A stretch of DNA of 64,000 nt, from assembly GCF_027474525.2 (NCBI RefSeq), contig NZ_CP114882.2, forward strand, positions 1,240,001 through 1,304,000, read 5' to 3'. The notes under the pieces are model-generated. The model had not been told where the DNA came from. It worked only from the letters and a program-made list of their open reading frames with translations, and did no database searches. Made by a program: the position numbers and the translations under genes. Of the stretch, positions 17,497 to 27,600 are shown piece by piece; within the stretch, counting starts at the first letter, position 1, and each line of letters starts with the position of its first letter. The DNA is from Flavobacterium lacustre (GTDB taxonomy: Bacteria > Bacteroidota > Bacteroidia > Flavobacteriales > Flavobacteriaceae).

Positions 17497-18036
17497 TTAA
17501 AAATAAACCCGAACAAATGGCATAAAAGCGTCGCTGTAAATGCTTTTGTTGTCATCGTGCAGTACGTCATAACGGGCGCCAATAGTAACGTTTCCGGATC
17601 GATATCCTGCGCCAAGATGCAAGGCAGTATTCCAGAAATTATCAGATTCTAAATAGATGTAGTCTGTATTTATTCGTAATTGTTCTAACTCTGCTGAAAG
17701 TTGAATTTGCGGAATCGGATTTATTAAACCGATTAAGCTGCCGCCATACGTATAGGATTTGTAATAGTTTTTTGAAGAAATGTACCCGCCTTGAAGACTC
17801 ATACCAAGGGCAAAAGTTTCATTAAAATTATAAATCGCACTCGGTGATAAAGCAATATCAGTATATCCGGAACCAAAACTTAACCCGATACCACCACCAA
17901 ATTGTACTTTTTCCCAAAAATCATCAGAAGAAGTCGAGCGATAAGAATTTTGTTGTGCCCATAATGATGTGAAAAAAAATAAGCTTGCGAAAATTAAAAA
18001 AGGTTTCGAAACGGCTAAAAAATGATTTTTTTTCAT
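17497..18036 (-). CDS. Small outer-membrane beta-barrel protein
   Basis: 179-residue exported protein with a signal peptide (about 1-27, ending SLWAQ). Alternating hydrophobic strands with glycine-rich turns follow (GGGIGLSFGSGYTDIALSPSAIYNF). The C-terminal residue is Phe (FMPFVRVYF), a usual end for outer-membrane barrels. About eight strands fit. Relatives in flavobacteria sometimes carry the unsupported name alpha-ketoglutarate decarboxylase, apparently because the gene sits beside sucA. No enzyme motif is visible. It is divergent from sucA. Confidence 0.75.
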   Translation of the reverse strand: MKKNHFLAVSKPFLIFASLFFFTSLWAQQNSYRSTSSDDFWEKVQFGGGIGLSFGSGYTDIALSPSAIYNFNETFALGMSLQGGYISSKNYYKSYTYGGSLIGLINPIPQIQLSAELEQLRINTDYIYLESDNFWNTALHLGAGYRSGNVTIGARYDVLHDDNKSIYSDAFMPFVRVYF

Positions 18037-18109
18037 GATTATGGGATTAATTTAACAAATATTAACGTAAAAGTAAGTAAAAAACTGAATTAAATATATT
18101 CCTTTATTG

Positions 18110-18117
18110 TACTTTTG
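18110..18117 (+). promoter_or_regulatory. Candidate -7 element of sucA
   Basis: TACTTTTG fits TAnnTTTG, 38 bases before the sucA ATG. The upstream half is weak (CTG at 22 bases). Moderate support only. Confidence 0.45.
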
Positions 18118-18155
18118 TCCATCGATTTAACAAAAAAAGTACATTCACAACTATT

Positions 18156-20930
18156 ATGGATAGGTTTTCATTTTTAAACGCAGCACACACCGAATTTTTT
18201 GCACAATTATACGATCAATATTTAGAAAATCCAGACAGCGTTGAGCCAAGCTGGAGAAGTTTTTTTCAAGGTTTTGACTTTGGAATGGCAACTTATAATG
18301 ACGAAAATCCAGTAACTTACATTGCAAATGTAGCGTCTGGAAATGTTGAAAGCACCCTTGTGTCAGAAAAACTTCAAAAAGAATTTAATGTTTTGAAATT
18401 AATTGATGGCTACAGATCTCGTGGGCATTTGTTTACTAAAACCAATCCGGTTAGAGAACGAAGAAGTTCGACTCCAACTTTAGATATTGAAAATTTTGGA
18501 CTTTCGAAATCCGATTTAAACACGGTTTTTGATGCTGCAAAAGTGATTAAAATCGCGCCTTGTTCGCTACAAAAGATTATCACTCATTTAGAAACTATTT
18601 ATTGCCAACACATCGGGGTGGAGTATATGTATATTCGTAAACCTGAAGTGATTGATTGGATTCAAAATAAATTGGGTGTTAATGACAATCAGCCTAATTT
18701 TTCGGTTGACGAAAAGAAAGCTATTTTAAATAAATTAAATCAAGCCGTTTCTTTCGAGAATTTCTTGCATACAAAATACGTAGGTCAAAAACGTTTTTCA
18801 CTTGAAGGGGGAGAATCTATTATTCCTGCGCTTGACGCTTTAATTGAAAAAGCTGCAGAAAAAGGAGTAGAACAGTTTGTGATGGGTATGGCTCACCGTG
18901 GACGTTTGAATGTTTTGGCCAATATATTTGGTAAATCTACACAAGATATCTTCGGAGAATTTGATGGTAAAGATTACGATCAGGAATATTTTGATGGTGA
19001 TGTAAAATACCATTTAGGGCTTACAGCCGATAAAAAAACAAGCACTGGAAAAAGCATTAATATCAATTTAGCGCCAAATCCTTCTCATCTTGAAACAGTG
19101 GGAGCTGTAATTGAAGGGATTACCAGAGCAAAACAAGATAAATATTTCCCGGATGATTTTTCTAAAGTATTACCAATTGCCGTTCACGGTGATGCTGCAA
19201 TTGCAGGTCAGGGTATTCTTTATGAAATTGTACAAATGGCGCAACTTGACGGCTACAAAACCGGAGGTACGATTCATATCGTAATCAATAACCAAGTTGG
19301 TTTTACAACAAATTATTTAGACGCTCGTTCTTCTAAGTATTGTACAGATGTTGCCAAAGTAACCTTATCGCCCGTTTTACACGTAAATGCAGATGATGCA
19401 GAAGCAGTTGTTCACGCCATGTCATTTGCATTAGATTTCAGAATGCAATTTGGATGTGATGTATTTATAGATTTATTAGGATATAGAAAATACGGACATA
19501 ACGAAGGTGATGAACCTCGTTTTACACAGCCTGTTTTATACAAAATCATTGCAAAACATCAAAATCCAAGAGATATTTATGCGGCTAAACTATTAGCAGA
19601 AGGAGTAATTGGAGATACTTTTGTTAAGGATTTAGAAACAGCCTATAAACAAGATTTAGATGACAATCTTCAAGCATCACGTAAAAAAGATTTGACGATA
19701 ATTACTCCGTTTATGAAAAATGAATGGAGCGGATTTGAACAAGTTACCGATACGCAAATGCTGCAAAAAGTAGATACTACTTTTTCTAAAGATGGACTTA
19801 CGGCAATTGCAAATGTGATTTGTAATCTACCGGAAGACAAGAAATTTATCAGTAAAATTCAGAAACTAATCAACGACAGAAAAACAATGTTTTTCGAAAC
19901 CAATAAGTTGGATTGGGCTATGGCCGAACATTTGGCATATGGTTCACTTTTAACCGAAGGATACGATGTACGTATATCTGGGCAGGATGTGGAACGTGGA
20001 ACTTTTTCTCACCGTCATGCGGTTGTTAAGGTAGAAGATTCAGAGGAAGAAGTTACTCTGTTGAATAATTTAGAAGGGAAAAACGGAAAATTCAATATTT
20101 TCAATTCGCTTTTATCAGAATATGGAGTTTTAGGTTTTGATTATGGATATGCTTTAGCGAATCCAAAAACACTAACAATTTGGGAAGCACAGTTTGGAGA
20201 TTTCAGTAATGGAGCCCAAATTATGATTGACCAATATATTTCTTGTGGAGAAGACAAATGGAATAATCAAAACGGTATTGTTTTATTATTGCCTCACGGA
20301 TATGAAGGGCAGGGAGCGGAACACTCTTCGGCAAGAATGGAACGTTATTTACAACTTTGCGCCAGACATAATATGTATGTTGCAGATTGTACAACGCCAG
20401 CCAACTTTTTTCACTTGTTGAGAAGACAAATGAAAACTACTTTCCGTAAGCCACTTATTGTGTTTACACCAAAGAGTTTATTGCGTGATCCAAGAGTAGT
20501 TTCTTCTGTTGAAGAATTTGCAACAGGTAGTTTCCAAGAAACATTCGATGATGAAACAGTGAATAAAGCCGAGGTGAAAACACTGGTTTTCTGTACCGGA
20601 AAATTCTATTATGACATCACTGCCGAAAGAGAAAATAACGGTCGTAAAGATGTGGCAGTTGTTAGAATTGAACAATTATTCCCATTACCGGTAGAACAAT
20701 TAAAAGCGATTATCGCTAAATATCCAAATGCTGATGATTATGTTTGGGCACAAGAAGAACCAAAAAACATGGGAGCTTACAGTTACATGTTGATGAATTT
20801 TGATTTGGTGAAATGGAGATTAGCTTCGTTAAAAGCATATTCCGCACCGGCAGCAGGAAGTTATACTCGTGCAAAACGTCGTCAGGCAGATGCTATCAGA
20901 ATGGTTTTTGATAAAAATTTATTTAGATAG
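18156..20930 (+). CDS. sucA: 2-oxoglutarate dehydrogenase E1 component
   Basis: 924-residue thiamine-diphosphate enzyme of the TCA cycle. It decarboxylates 2-oxoglutarate and passes the succinyl group to the lipoyl domain of SucB. The N-terminal E2-binding segment is typical (FLNAAHTEFFAQLYDQYLENP, then PSWRSFFQGF). The core has MGMAHRGRLNVL, GDAAIAGQGILYE (ThDP/Mg binding) and YRKYGHNEGDEPRFTQP. The C-terminal transketolase-like domain contains FEAQFGDF-like and LPHGYEGQGAEHSSAR sequences. The length is normal. The next gene starts 6 bases on and sucB follows after it. Confidence 0.98.
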   Translation: MDRFSFLNAAHTEFFAQLYDQYLENPDSVEPSWRSFFQGFDFGMATYNDENPVTYIANVASGNVESTLVSEKLQKEFNVLKLIDGYRSRGHLFTKTNPVRERRSSTPTLDIENFGLSKSDLNTVFDAAKVIKIAPCSLQKIITHLETIYCQHIGVEYMYIRKPEVIDWIQNKLGVNDNQPNFSVDEKKAILNKLNQAVSFENFLHTKYVGQKRFSLEGGESIIPALDALIEKAAEKGVEQFVMGMAHRGRLNVLANIFGKSTQDIFGEFDGKDYDQEYFDGDVKYHLGLTADKKTSTGKSININLAPNPSHLETVGAVIEGITRAKQDKYFPDDFSKVLPIAVHGDAAIAGQGILYEIVQMAQLDGYKTGGTIHIVINNQVGFTTNYLDARSSKYCTDVAKVTLSPVLHVNADDAEAVVHAMSFALDFRMQFGCDVFIDLLGYRKYGHNEGDEPRFTQPVLYKIIAKHQNPRDIYAAKLLAEGVIGDTFVKDLETAYKQDLDDNLQASRKKDLTIITPFMKNEWSGFEQVTDTQMLQKVDTTFSKDGLTAIANVICNLPEDKKFISKIQKLINDRKTMFFETNKLDWAMAEHLAYGSLLTEGYDVRISGQDVERGTFSHRHAVVKVEDSEEEVTLLNNLEGKNGKFNIFNSLLSEYGVLGFDYGYALANPKTLTIWEAQFGDFSNGAQIMIDQYISCGEDKWNNQNGIVLLLPHGYEGQGAEHSSARMERYLQLCARHNMYVADCTTPANFFHLLRRQMKTTFRKPLIVFTPKSLLRDPRVVSSVEEFATGSFQETFDDETVNKAEVKTLVFCTGKFYYDITAERENNGRKDVAVVRIEQLFPLPVEQLKAIIAKYPNADDYVWAQEEPKNMGAYSYMLMNFDLVKWRLASLKAYSAPAAGSYTRAKRRQADAIRMVFDKNLFR

Positions 20931-20936
20931 ATTTAT

Positions 20937-21524
20937 ATGAAAAAAGTACTTTTAATAGTCGTAGTTTTATTTGCAACAGCAATGTATTCGCAAGATCTTA
21001 AGAAGCCTAGTGAAGGAAAATCATTAGTTTATTTTGTAAGATCATCTTCGGTTGGTTTTTTAATCAATTTTAAATATTTTGATGGAGAACAATATTTAGG
21101 AAAATTCAATTACGGTAAGTACTTAGTATATGAATGTGAGCCTGGGAAACATTTGTTTTGGTCAAAATCTGAAAATTCAGATTATCTTGAAGCGGAACTT
21201 GAAGCTGGAAAAGTTTATATAATTGATTCTGAACCTCAAATGGGAGCCATTAAAGCGGCAGTTAAATTAGTGCCTTTTGACAATAATCAGAATAATTATA
21301 AGAACATCAAAAAGTACGAAAAGAAAAAAGAAAGTATATTAGAGTCCATTTCAAAGTCAAAAGAATATACAATTACTACTGAGGAATTAGACGAATCCAA
21401 AAAAGATTTAGAGGATTTGGTAAAACGCTCTATAGAAAAATACACCAAACGAAAAACTAAAGGAGATGTCTTTACTATGATGCCAGCAAATGGTAATTAC
21501 AGTTCAGATTCGGAAGGTAAATAA
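20937..21524 (+). CDS. Exported DUF2846-like protein
   Basis: 195 residues with a signal peptide (MKKVLLIVVVLFATAMYSQ). Residues about 25-110 resemble the DUF2846 beta-sandwich: GKSLVYFVR, YFDGEQYLGKF, then a CEPGKHLFW turn. A lysine/glutamate-rich helical tail follows (about 120-175). Function unknown; related proteins are small periplasmic or lipid-anchored proteins. It starts 6 bases after sucA and is followed by sucB 67 bases later, so it is probably transcribed with both although it has no evident link to the TCA cycle. Confidence 0.7.
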   Translation: MKKVLLIVVVLFATAMYSQDLKKPSEGKSLVYFVRSSSVGFLINFKYFDGEQYLGKFNYGKYLVYECEPGKHLFWSKSENSDYLEAELEAGKVYIIDSEPQMGAIKAAVKLVPFDNNQNNYKNIKKYEKKKESILESISKSKEYTITTEELDESKKDLEDLVKRSIEKYTKRKTKGDVFTMMPANGNYSSDSEGK

Positions 21525-21591
21525 GGAATTTGTTTTTACAGTAAATCAAAGGGTATAATAAATTAAAATTCATAATTTAAAAGAATAGAAG

Positions 21592-22818
21592 ATGATTTTA
21601 GAAATGAAAGTCCCATCACCAGGGGAATCTATAAAAGAAGTTGAAATTGCAACTTGGTTAGTAAAAGACGGAGATTATGTAGAAAAAGACCAAGCTATTG
21701 CTGAAGTTGATTCGGATAAAGCAACATTAGAACTTCCGGCAGAAGCTAGTGGAATTATCACATTAAAAGCAGAAGAAGGTGACGCAGTTGCTGTAGGTGC
21801 AGTTGTTTGTTTAATTGATACCAGTGCTGCAAAACCATCAGGTTCAGCTCCAGCCGTTGAAGCTGCTCCAATAGTAGAAGCTCCAAAAGCTGAGGTTAAA
21901 GTTGAGGCTCCAAAAGCTGCTCCAGTAGCAACATCATATGCTTCCGGAACTCCTTCGCCAGCTGCCCGAAAAATATTAGACGAAAAAAATATCGCTCCAG
22001 CATCAATTCAAGGAACTGGAAAAGATGGAAGAATCACTAAAGATGATGCTGTAAATGCAGTGCCGTCAATGGGAACTCCAACTGGAGGATCTCGTGGTTC
22101 TGAACGCACTAAATTATCAATGTTGCGTCGTAAAGTAGCAGAAAGATTAGTTGCAGCGAAAAATGATACCGCTATGTTAACTACTTTCAATGAAGTAAAC
22201 ATGACGCCAATCAATACTTTGCGTAATGAGTACAAAGATGCATTCAAAGCAAAGCATGGTGGAATTGGTTTGGGATACATGTCATTCTTTACAAAAGCAG
22301 TTACAAGAGCGTTGCAATTGTATCCGGATGTAAATTCTATGATGGACGGTGATTATAAAATAGGGTACGATTTCTGCGATATTTCAATTGCAGTTTCTGG
22401 ACCAAAAGGACTTATGGTTCCTGTAGTTCGCAATGCTGAAAACTTGACTTTCCGTGGAATTGAAGCGGATATTAAACGTTTGGCTATTAAAGCACGTGAC
22501 GGACAAATTACGGTTGATGATATGACCGGAGGAACGTTCACAATTACTAACGGTGGTGTTTTTGGAAGTATGTTGAGTACGCCAATTATCAATCCTCCAC
22601 AATCAGGAATCCTTGGAATGCACAACATTATTGAGCGCCCTATCGCTGTTAACGGTAAAGTAGAAATTCACCCAATGATGTATGTGGCACTTTCTTATGA
22701 CCACAGAATTATTGATGGTCGTGAGTCTGTTGGTTTCTTAGTGGCCGTAAAAGAAGCTTTAGAGAATCCAGTTGCATTATTATGTGATAACAATCCTAAA
22801 AAAGCATTTGAATTGTAA
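21592..22818 (+). CDS. sucB: Dihydrolipoyllysine succinyltransferase (2-oxoglutarate dehydrogenase E2)
   Basis: 408-residue core enzyme of the oxoglutarate dehydrogenase complex. Residues 1-78 form the lipoyl domain with the modified lysine in DSDKAT (Lys43). An Ala/Pro/Val-rich linker follows (about 80-112). The peripheral-subunit-binding domain is about 118-155 ([23 protein letters not shown]). The catalytic domain ends with [11 protein letters not shown], containing the catalytic His and Asp. E1 is encoded by sucA two genes upstream. The shared E3 (lpd) is not in the window. A terminator follows directly. Confidence 0.97.
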   Translation: MILEMKVPSPGESIKEVEIATWLVKDGDYVEKDQAIAEVDSDKATLELPAEASGIITLKAEEGDAVAVGAVVCLIDTSAAKPSGSAPAVEAAPIVEAPKAEVKVEAPKAAPVATSYASGTPSPAARKILDEKNIAPASIQGTGKDGRITKDDAVNAVPSMGTPTGGSRGSERTKLSMLRRKVAERLVAAKNDTAMLTTFNEVNMTPINTLRNEYKDAFKAKHGGIGLGYMSFFTKAVTRALQLYPDVNSMMDGDYKIGYDFCDISIAVSGPKGLMVPVVRNAENLTFRGIEADIKRLAIKARDGQITVDDMTGGTFTITNGGVFGSMLSTPIINPPQSGILGMHNIIERPIAVNGKVEIHPMMYVALSYDHRIIDGRESVGFLVAVKEALENPVALLCDNNPKKAFEL

Positions 22819-22839
22819 TTCAATAAACACATAAATAGC

Positions 22840-22875
22840 AAATCCGTTTAGAGCTTTTTCTAAACGGATTTTTTG
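22840..22875 (+). terminator. Intrinsic terminator after sucB
   Basis: 12-base arms (22840-22851 and 22860-22871, AAATCCGTTTAG and complement) with an 8-base loop, followed by TTTT. It lies 21 bases past the sucB stop. Confidence 0.88.
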
Positions 22876-22904
22876 TTTATTTGTCTTTCCAACCAATACT
22901 ATTT

Positions 22905-24140
22905 ATGGCGTCAAATAAAAAGCAAGCTGCTATCGGCTTTATCTTCATCACAATGTTAATTGATATAACTGGTTGGGGAATTATCATTCCGGTTATTCCA
23001 AAATTGATTAAAGAATTAATTCATGGCGATGTTAGTGATGCAGCAAAATATGGAGGTTGGTTAACATTTGCTTATGCAATAACTCAATTTATGTTTGCTC
23101 CTTTAATTGGTAATTTGAGCGATAAATTTGGGCGAAGACCCATAATATTAATTTCGCTTTTTGCCTTTTCATTGGATTATATATTGTTGGCATTTGCCCC
23201 AACGATTACATGGTTATTTATAGGAAGAGTAATTGCAGGATTAACTGGTGCGAGTATTTCAACCGCTTCAGCGTATATAGCTGATGTGAGTACGCCAGAG
23301 AATAGAGCCAAAAACTTCGGAATGATTGGTGTGGCTTTTGGTCTAGGATTTATAATTGGACCCGTAATAGGAGGTGTTTTGGGGCATTACGGATCTAGGA
23401 TTCCGTTTTATGCTGCGGCAGTTTTGTGCTTGCTGAATTTCTTATACGGTTATTTTATTTTGCCCGAATCATTATCAAAAGAAAATAGAAGACCTGTTAA
23501 TTTAAAAAGAGCTAATCCAATTGGTGTTTTTTTTAATTTAAAGAAATACCCCTCATTATATGGATTATTGTTTGCTCTGTTTTTAATTTATGTCGCTGGA
23601 CATGCGGTAGAAAGTAACTGGAGTTATTTTACAATGTACAAATTTAGTTGGGACGAAAAAATGGTCGGAATTTCGCTGGGCGTTGTTGGAGTTTTAGTAA
23701 GTCTGGTTCAGGGAGGATTGATACGATGGACTAGTCGAAAACTAGGAAATGAAAAAAGTATTTATATTGGAATGGTATTATATACTATTGGAATGTTTTT
23801 ATTTGCTTTTGCTTCAGAAAGTTGGATGATGTTTCTCTTTTTGATTCCGTATTGTCTTGCAGGAATCGCTGGTCCAGCATTGAGAGCTATAATTTCAAAT
23901 CATGTTTTGCCATCAGAACAAGGGGAAATTCAAGGAACAATAGCGAGTTTAACGAGTGCCGCAACTATTATTGGACCACCAGTAATGTCGAGTCTTTTCT
24001 ATTATTTTACGCATAAAGGTTCGCCATTTGAATTTGCTGGAATGCCATTTATTCTCGGAGGTTTGTTGATGATGATTAGTGGTATTGTTGCTTATTTTTC
24101 GTTAAAAAAGTATGGTGCTTCAAATACAAACATTGATTAA
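22905..24140 (+). CDS. MFS transporter, TetA-like
   Basis: 411-residue major facilitator with about 12 membrane helices. The MFS motif A is visible as GNLSDKFGRRPIIL between helices 2 and 3. The antiporter-type motif C region appears as GLGFIIGPVIGGVLG in helix 5. The sequence resembles the tetracycline-resistance (TCR/TetA) branch, but substrate specificity cannot be inferred and many such proteins do not confer tetracycline resistance. The ATG at 22905 was chosen over an in-frame TTG at 22881, which lies almost in the terminator of sucB. Confidence 0.88.
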   Translation: MASNKKQAAIGFIFITMLIDITGWGIIIPVIPKLIKELIHGDVSDAAKYGGWLTFAYAITQFMFAPLIGNLSDKFGRRPIILISLFAFSLDYILLAFAPTITWLFIGRVIAGLTGASISTASAYIADVSTPENRAKNFGMIGVAFGLGFIIGPVIGGVLGHYGSRIPFYAAAVLCLLNFLYGYFILPESLSKENRRPVNLKRANPIGVFFNLKKYPSLYGLLFALFLIYVAGHAVESNWSYFTMYKFSWDEKMVGISLGVVGVLVSLVQGGLIRWTSRKLGNEKSIYIGMVLYTIGMFLFAFASESWMMFLFLIPYCLAGIAGPALRAIISNHVLPSEQGEIQGTIASLTSAATIIGPPVMSSLFYYFTHKGSPFEFAGMPFILGGLLMMISGIVAYFSLKKYGASNTNID

Positions 24141-24174
24141 AATAATCAATATTCTTTTGTCTTTCATTAAGAAC

Positions 24175-24330
24175 ATGGATTACGATAAGTTTGTGAGGTT
24201 TGATATAGATATTTCATTTGTGGTTTCTGGACCAATGGGATTAATGGTTTTATAGTTCGTAATACAGAGAATTTACTTTCTGTGATATTGAATTGGATAT
24301 TAAACGTTTGCAATTATTATTAGTTGTTGC
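24175..24330 (+). pseudogene. Decayed fragment resembling the sucB catalytic domain
   Basis: The DNA from about 24199 to 24310 aligns by eye with sucB 22372-22490. Shared stretches include GTTTCTGGACCAA, AGTTCG and GGATATTAAACGTTTG, with many substitutions and two single-base deletions. In frame 1 it reads FDIDISFVVSGPMGLMVL and then hits TAG at 24253. The sucB counterpart is [20 protein letters not shown]. It is therefore a non-functional relic of a partial E2 gene copy (either a duplicate of sucB or another E2 acyltransferase), left behind the MFS gene about 1.3 kb from sucB. Confidence 0.7.
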
Positions 24331-24624
24331 TTTGTAAAAGTGGTAAATGTTTAATTATTTGTCAATATTTTTACATTTTACATTTTTATTTCTTAAAAAA
24401 TAAAATTTTATACACTTTATATATGCTGTACTAATGATGATACCTATACATCACCACAACATTTTTTAATAGTCATACCGGTTTATTATATTTGAATAGT
24501 TTAAAAAAGCCTATTAAATTTCGTAAAGTCAGTGTTTTAGTATGGTTTTTAACATTTTTAATTTTTGATAACTTCGTATAGTTTTTACATACTTCTTATT
24601 TAATTAACGAATTAAATACATTCA
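24331..24624. other. AT-rich intergenic stretch without a gene
   Basis: Between the sucB-like relic and the promoter of the 1146-residue protein I see no plausible coding frame, RNA gene or strong hairpin. The stretch is very AT-rich. Confidence 0.5.
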
Positions 24625-24632
24625 TAGATTTG
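24625..24632 (+). promoter_or_regulatory. Candidate -7 element (TAGATTTG) of the T9SS repeat-protein gene
   Basis: TAGATTTG fits TAnnTTTG, 25 bases before the ATG at 24658. The same octamer, followed by GG, precedes the gene at 6241. No consensus -33 TTG. Confidence 0.45.
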
Positions 24633-24657
24633 GGTTCTAACTAAAAACTCAATTATT

Positions 24658-27600
24658 ATGAAGAAAATTACTTTTATTGCATTAGTTGTATTTTCCTTGA
24701 TTGGAAATGCTTTTAATGCCATATCACAAAACACAGTAACCGTTAGCGGAAGTTCTGCTTGGATTGGATATGCCAATGTGTTTGGCTTAGACGGAACATC
24801 CTACGAGTTTGGTAGCGGATGGGGACTCGCTGATGTTAAGTCGGTAGTCAATATCGGTACAAATTCAGTAACCCTCTATCCTAATTTTAATACCTATGCA
24901 AATGCAGTAACTCCTACCGATATTGCTTATTGGCGAAACGGCTCTATTGGTAACAAAATATTTGAAGGGAACACATTTGTTGAAAATGCTGCTTTAGCAG
25001 GACAAGTACTTACTTTTTCGGGAAATGTTGTGAGTAATACTTTGGCTTCAGGATATACGGCTGTAGCTTTTATCAAGGGATTAAATCCTGCTACAGGATA
25101 CAGTGCAGATGTTAATGTTTCGGTGCCTTTAGTGAGTGGTCAAGCTTTTACAGTTACAACAACTACTGCAATTCCTGCAGGATTAATTGTTCAATACGGA
25201 TTCACAATAAAAGGATTAAATGGAAATCCAGCTAATGAAGTTGCTTTAGGTAATGTAGTAGTTGGCCCTAGTACAAGTGGTTCAACTCCATTAACTCAAA
25301 TGAGTCTTCCGGTTACTTTTGACGAAACAACTGTAGATTATGGTTTAATAGGATTTGGAGGAGCAGAAGCTTCTACTGTAGTTGAAGATCCAACTTTATC
25401 TTCTAATAAAGTGGTAAAAGTGATTAAGTCTGCAGGCGCTCAAACTTGGGCGGGTTCAACTGTTACTGCAGCAGCTGAATTAGGTTTTTCACCTAAAATT
25501 CCATTTACGTTAACCGATACAAAAATGAATATTCGTGTTTGGTCTCCAAATGCGGGAATTCAAGTGCGTTTAAAAGTGGAAGATCATACCGATAAAAATA
25601 TTACTTGTGAAACAGAAGCTACGGTAACAACAGCAAGCGGATGGCAGACTTTAGAATTTAATTTTGCGAATCAAGCTACAGGAACACCAGCTTTAGATGT
25701 TACAAAAAACTTTGATAAAGCTTCTATTTTCTTCAATTTTGGAGTTTCAGGAGCTACAGCAGGAGAGAAAACATACTATTTTGATGATGTGAAATTTGGA
25801 GCTGCTCCATCTGCACCAGTTGAATTAACTCAAATGAGTCTTCCGGTTACCTTTGACGAGACAACTGTAGATTATGGTTTAATAGGATTTGGAGGAGCAG
25901 AAGCTTCTACTGTAGTTGTAGACCCAACTTTATCTTCTAATAAAGTGGTAAAAGTGATTAAGTCTGCAGGCGCTCAAACTTGGGCGGGTTCAACTGTTAC
26001 TGCAGCAGCTGAATTAGGTTTTTCACCTAAAATTCCATTTACGTTAACCGATACAAAAATGAATATTCGTGTTTGGTCTCCAAATGCTGGAATTCAAGTG
26101 CGTTTAAAAGTGGAAGATCATACCGATAAAAATATTACTTGTGAAACAGAAGCTACGGTAACAACAGCAAGCGGATGGCAGACTTTAGAATTTAATTTTG
26201 CGAATCAAGCTACAGGAACACCAGCTTTAGATGTTACAAAAAACTTTGATAAAGCTTCTATTTTCTTCAATTTTGGAGTTACAGGAGCTACAGCAGGAGA
26301 AAAAACATACTATTTTGATGATGTGAAATTTGGAGCTGCTCCATCTGCACCAGTTGAATTAACTCAAATGAGTCTTCCGGTTACTTTTGACGAAACAACT
26401 GTAGATTATGGTTTAATAGGATTTGGAGGAGCAGAAGCTTCTACTGTAGTTGAAGATCCAACTTTATCTTCTAATAAAGTGGTAAAAGTGATTAAGTCTG
26501 CAGGCGCTCAAACTTGGGCGGGTACTACAGTTACTGCAGCAGCTGAATTAGGTTTTTCACCTAAAATTCCATTTACGTTAACCGATACAAAAATGAATGT
26601 TCGTGTTTGGTCTCCAAATGCTGGAATTCAAGTGCGTTTAAAAGTGGAAGATCATACCGATAAAAATATTACTTGTGAAACAGAAGCTACGGTAACAACA
26701 GCAAGCGGATGGCAGACTTTAGAATTTAATTTTGCGAATCAAGCTACAGGAACAGCCGCTTTAGATGTTACAAAAAACTTTGATAAAGCTTCTATTTTCT
26801 TCAATTTTGGAGTTACAGGAGCTACAGCTGGAGAGAAAACATATTATTTTGATGATGTGAAATTCGGTGCTGCGCCAGTAGAAACAGGCGGTTTGGCACT
26901 TCCTATAGATTTTGAATCATCAACTATTACTTATGCATTCACTGATTTTGACGGTGGTACAGCTACAAAAATTGCAAACCCACAAAGCTCAGGAATCAAT
27001 ACTAGTGCTACTGTTGGACAAATGGTTAAAGGAGACGGAGCTACTTGGGCAGGAAGTTATATTACGATGCCTTCGGCAATTGATTTCTCTACTAAAAAAA
27101 TATTCAAAGTAAAAGTATGGTCTCCGGTAGCAGGTAAAAAACTACTGTTGAAGTTTGAAGGAGCTGGTGCTGCTTTTGAAAAATTATCGACTGCTGTTAC
27201 TGCTGCCAATACATGGGAAGAATTAACTTTTGACTTTACAGGTTTAACGGTTAATAATTTGAATAATAAAATCGTCTTGATGTTTGATTTTGGAACTGTA
27301 GGTGATGGGTCAGCAAATTCAACGTATTTATTTGATGATATAACACAATCTGCTGCAAGTGGACCTGTTTCGGATCCTGTTACTTTACCTTTAACTTTCG
27401 AATCCTCTTCAGTTAATTATAGTTTTATTGATTTTGATGGTGGTGCAGTTACAAAAATTGCCAATCCTCAAAGCAGTGGATCCAATACCAGTGCTACTGT
27501 TGCACAAATGGTAAAAGGAGCCGGAGCAGCATGGGCTGGTAGTAAAATCATAATGGCATCTCCTATTGATTTTTCTGTAAATAAAATATTTAAAGTGAAA

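Noticed and set aside
17497..18036. Reading the small barrel gene as an alpha-ketoglutarate decarboxylase
   Set aside because: No thiamine or decarboxylase motif; signal peptide, beta-strand pattern and terminal Phe indicate an outer-membrane protein.
22905..24140. Tetracycline-resistance gene
   Set aside because: Only family-level similarity to TetA-type MFS proteins; no regulator and no specific evidence of drug export.
25291..26892. CRISPR-like array or transposon for the 534-bp repeats
   Set aside because: The repeats are in frame within one coding sequence, with no spacers or terminal inverted repeats.
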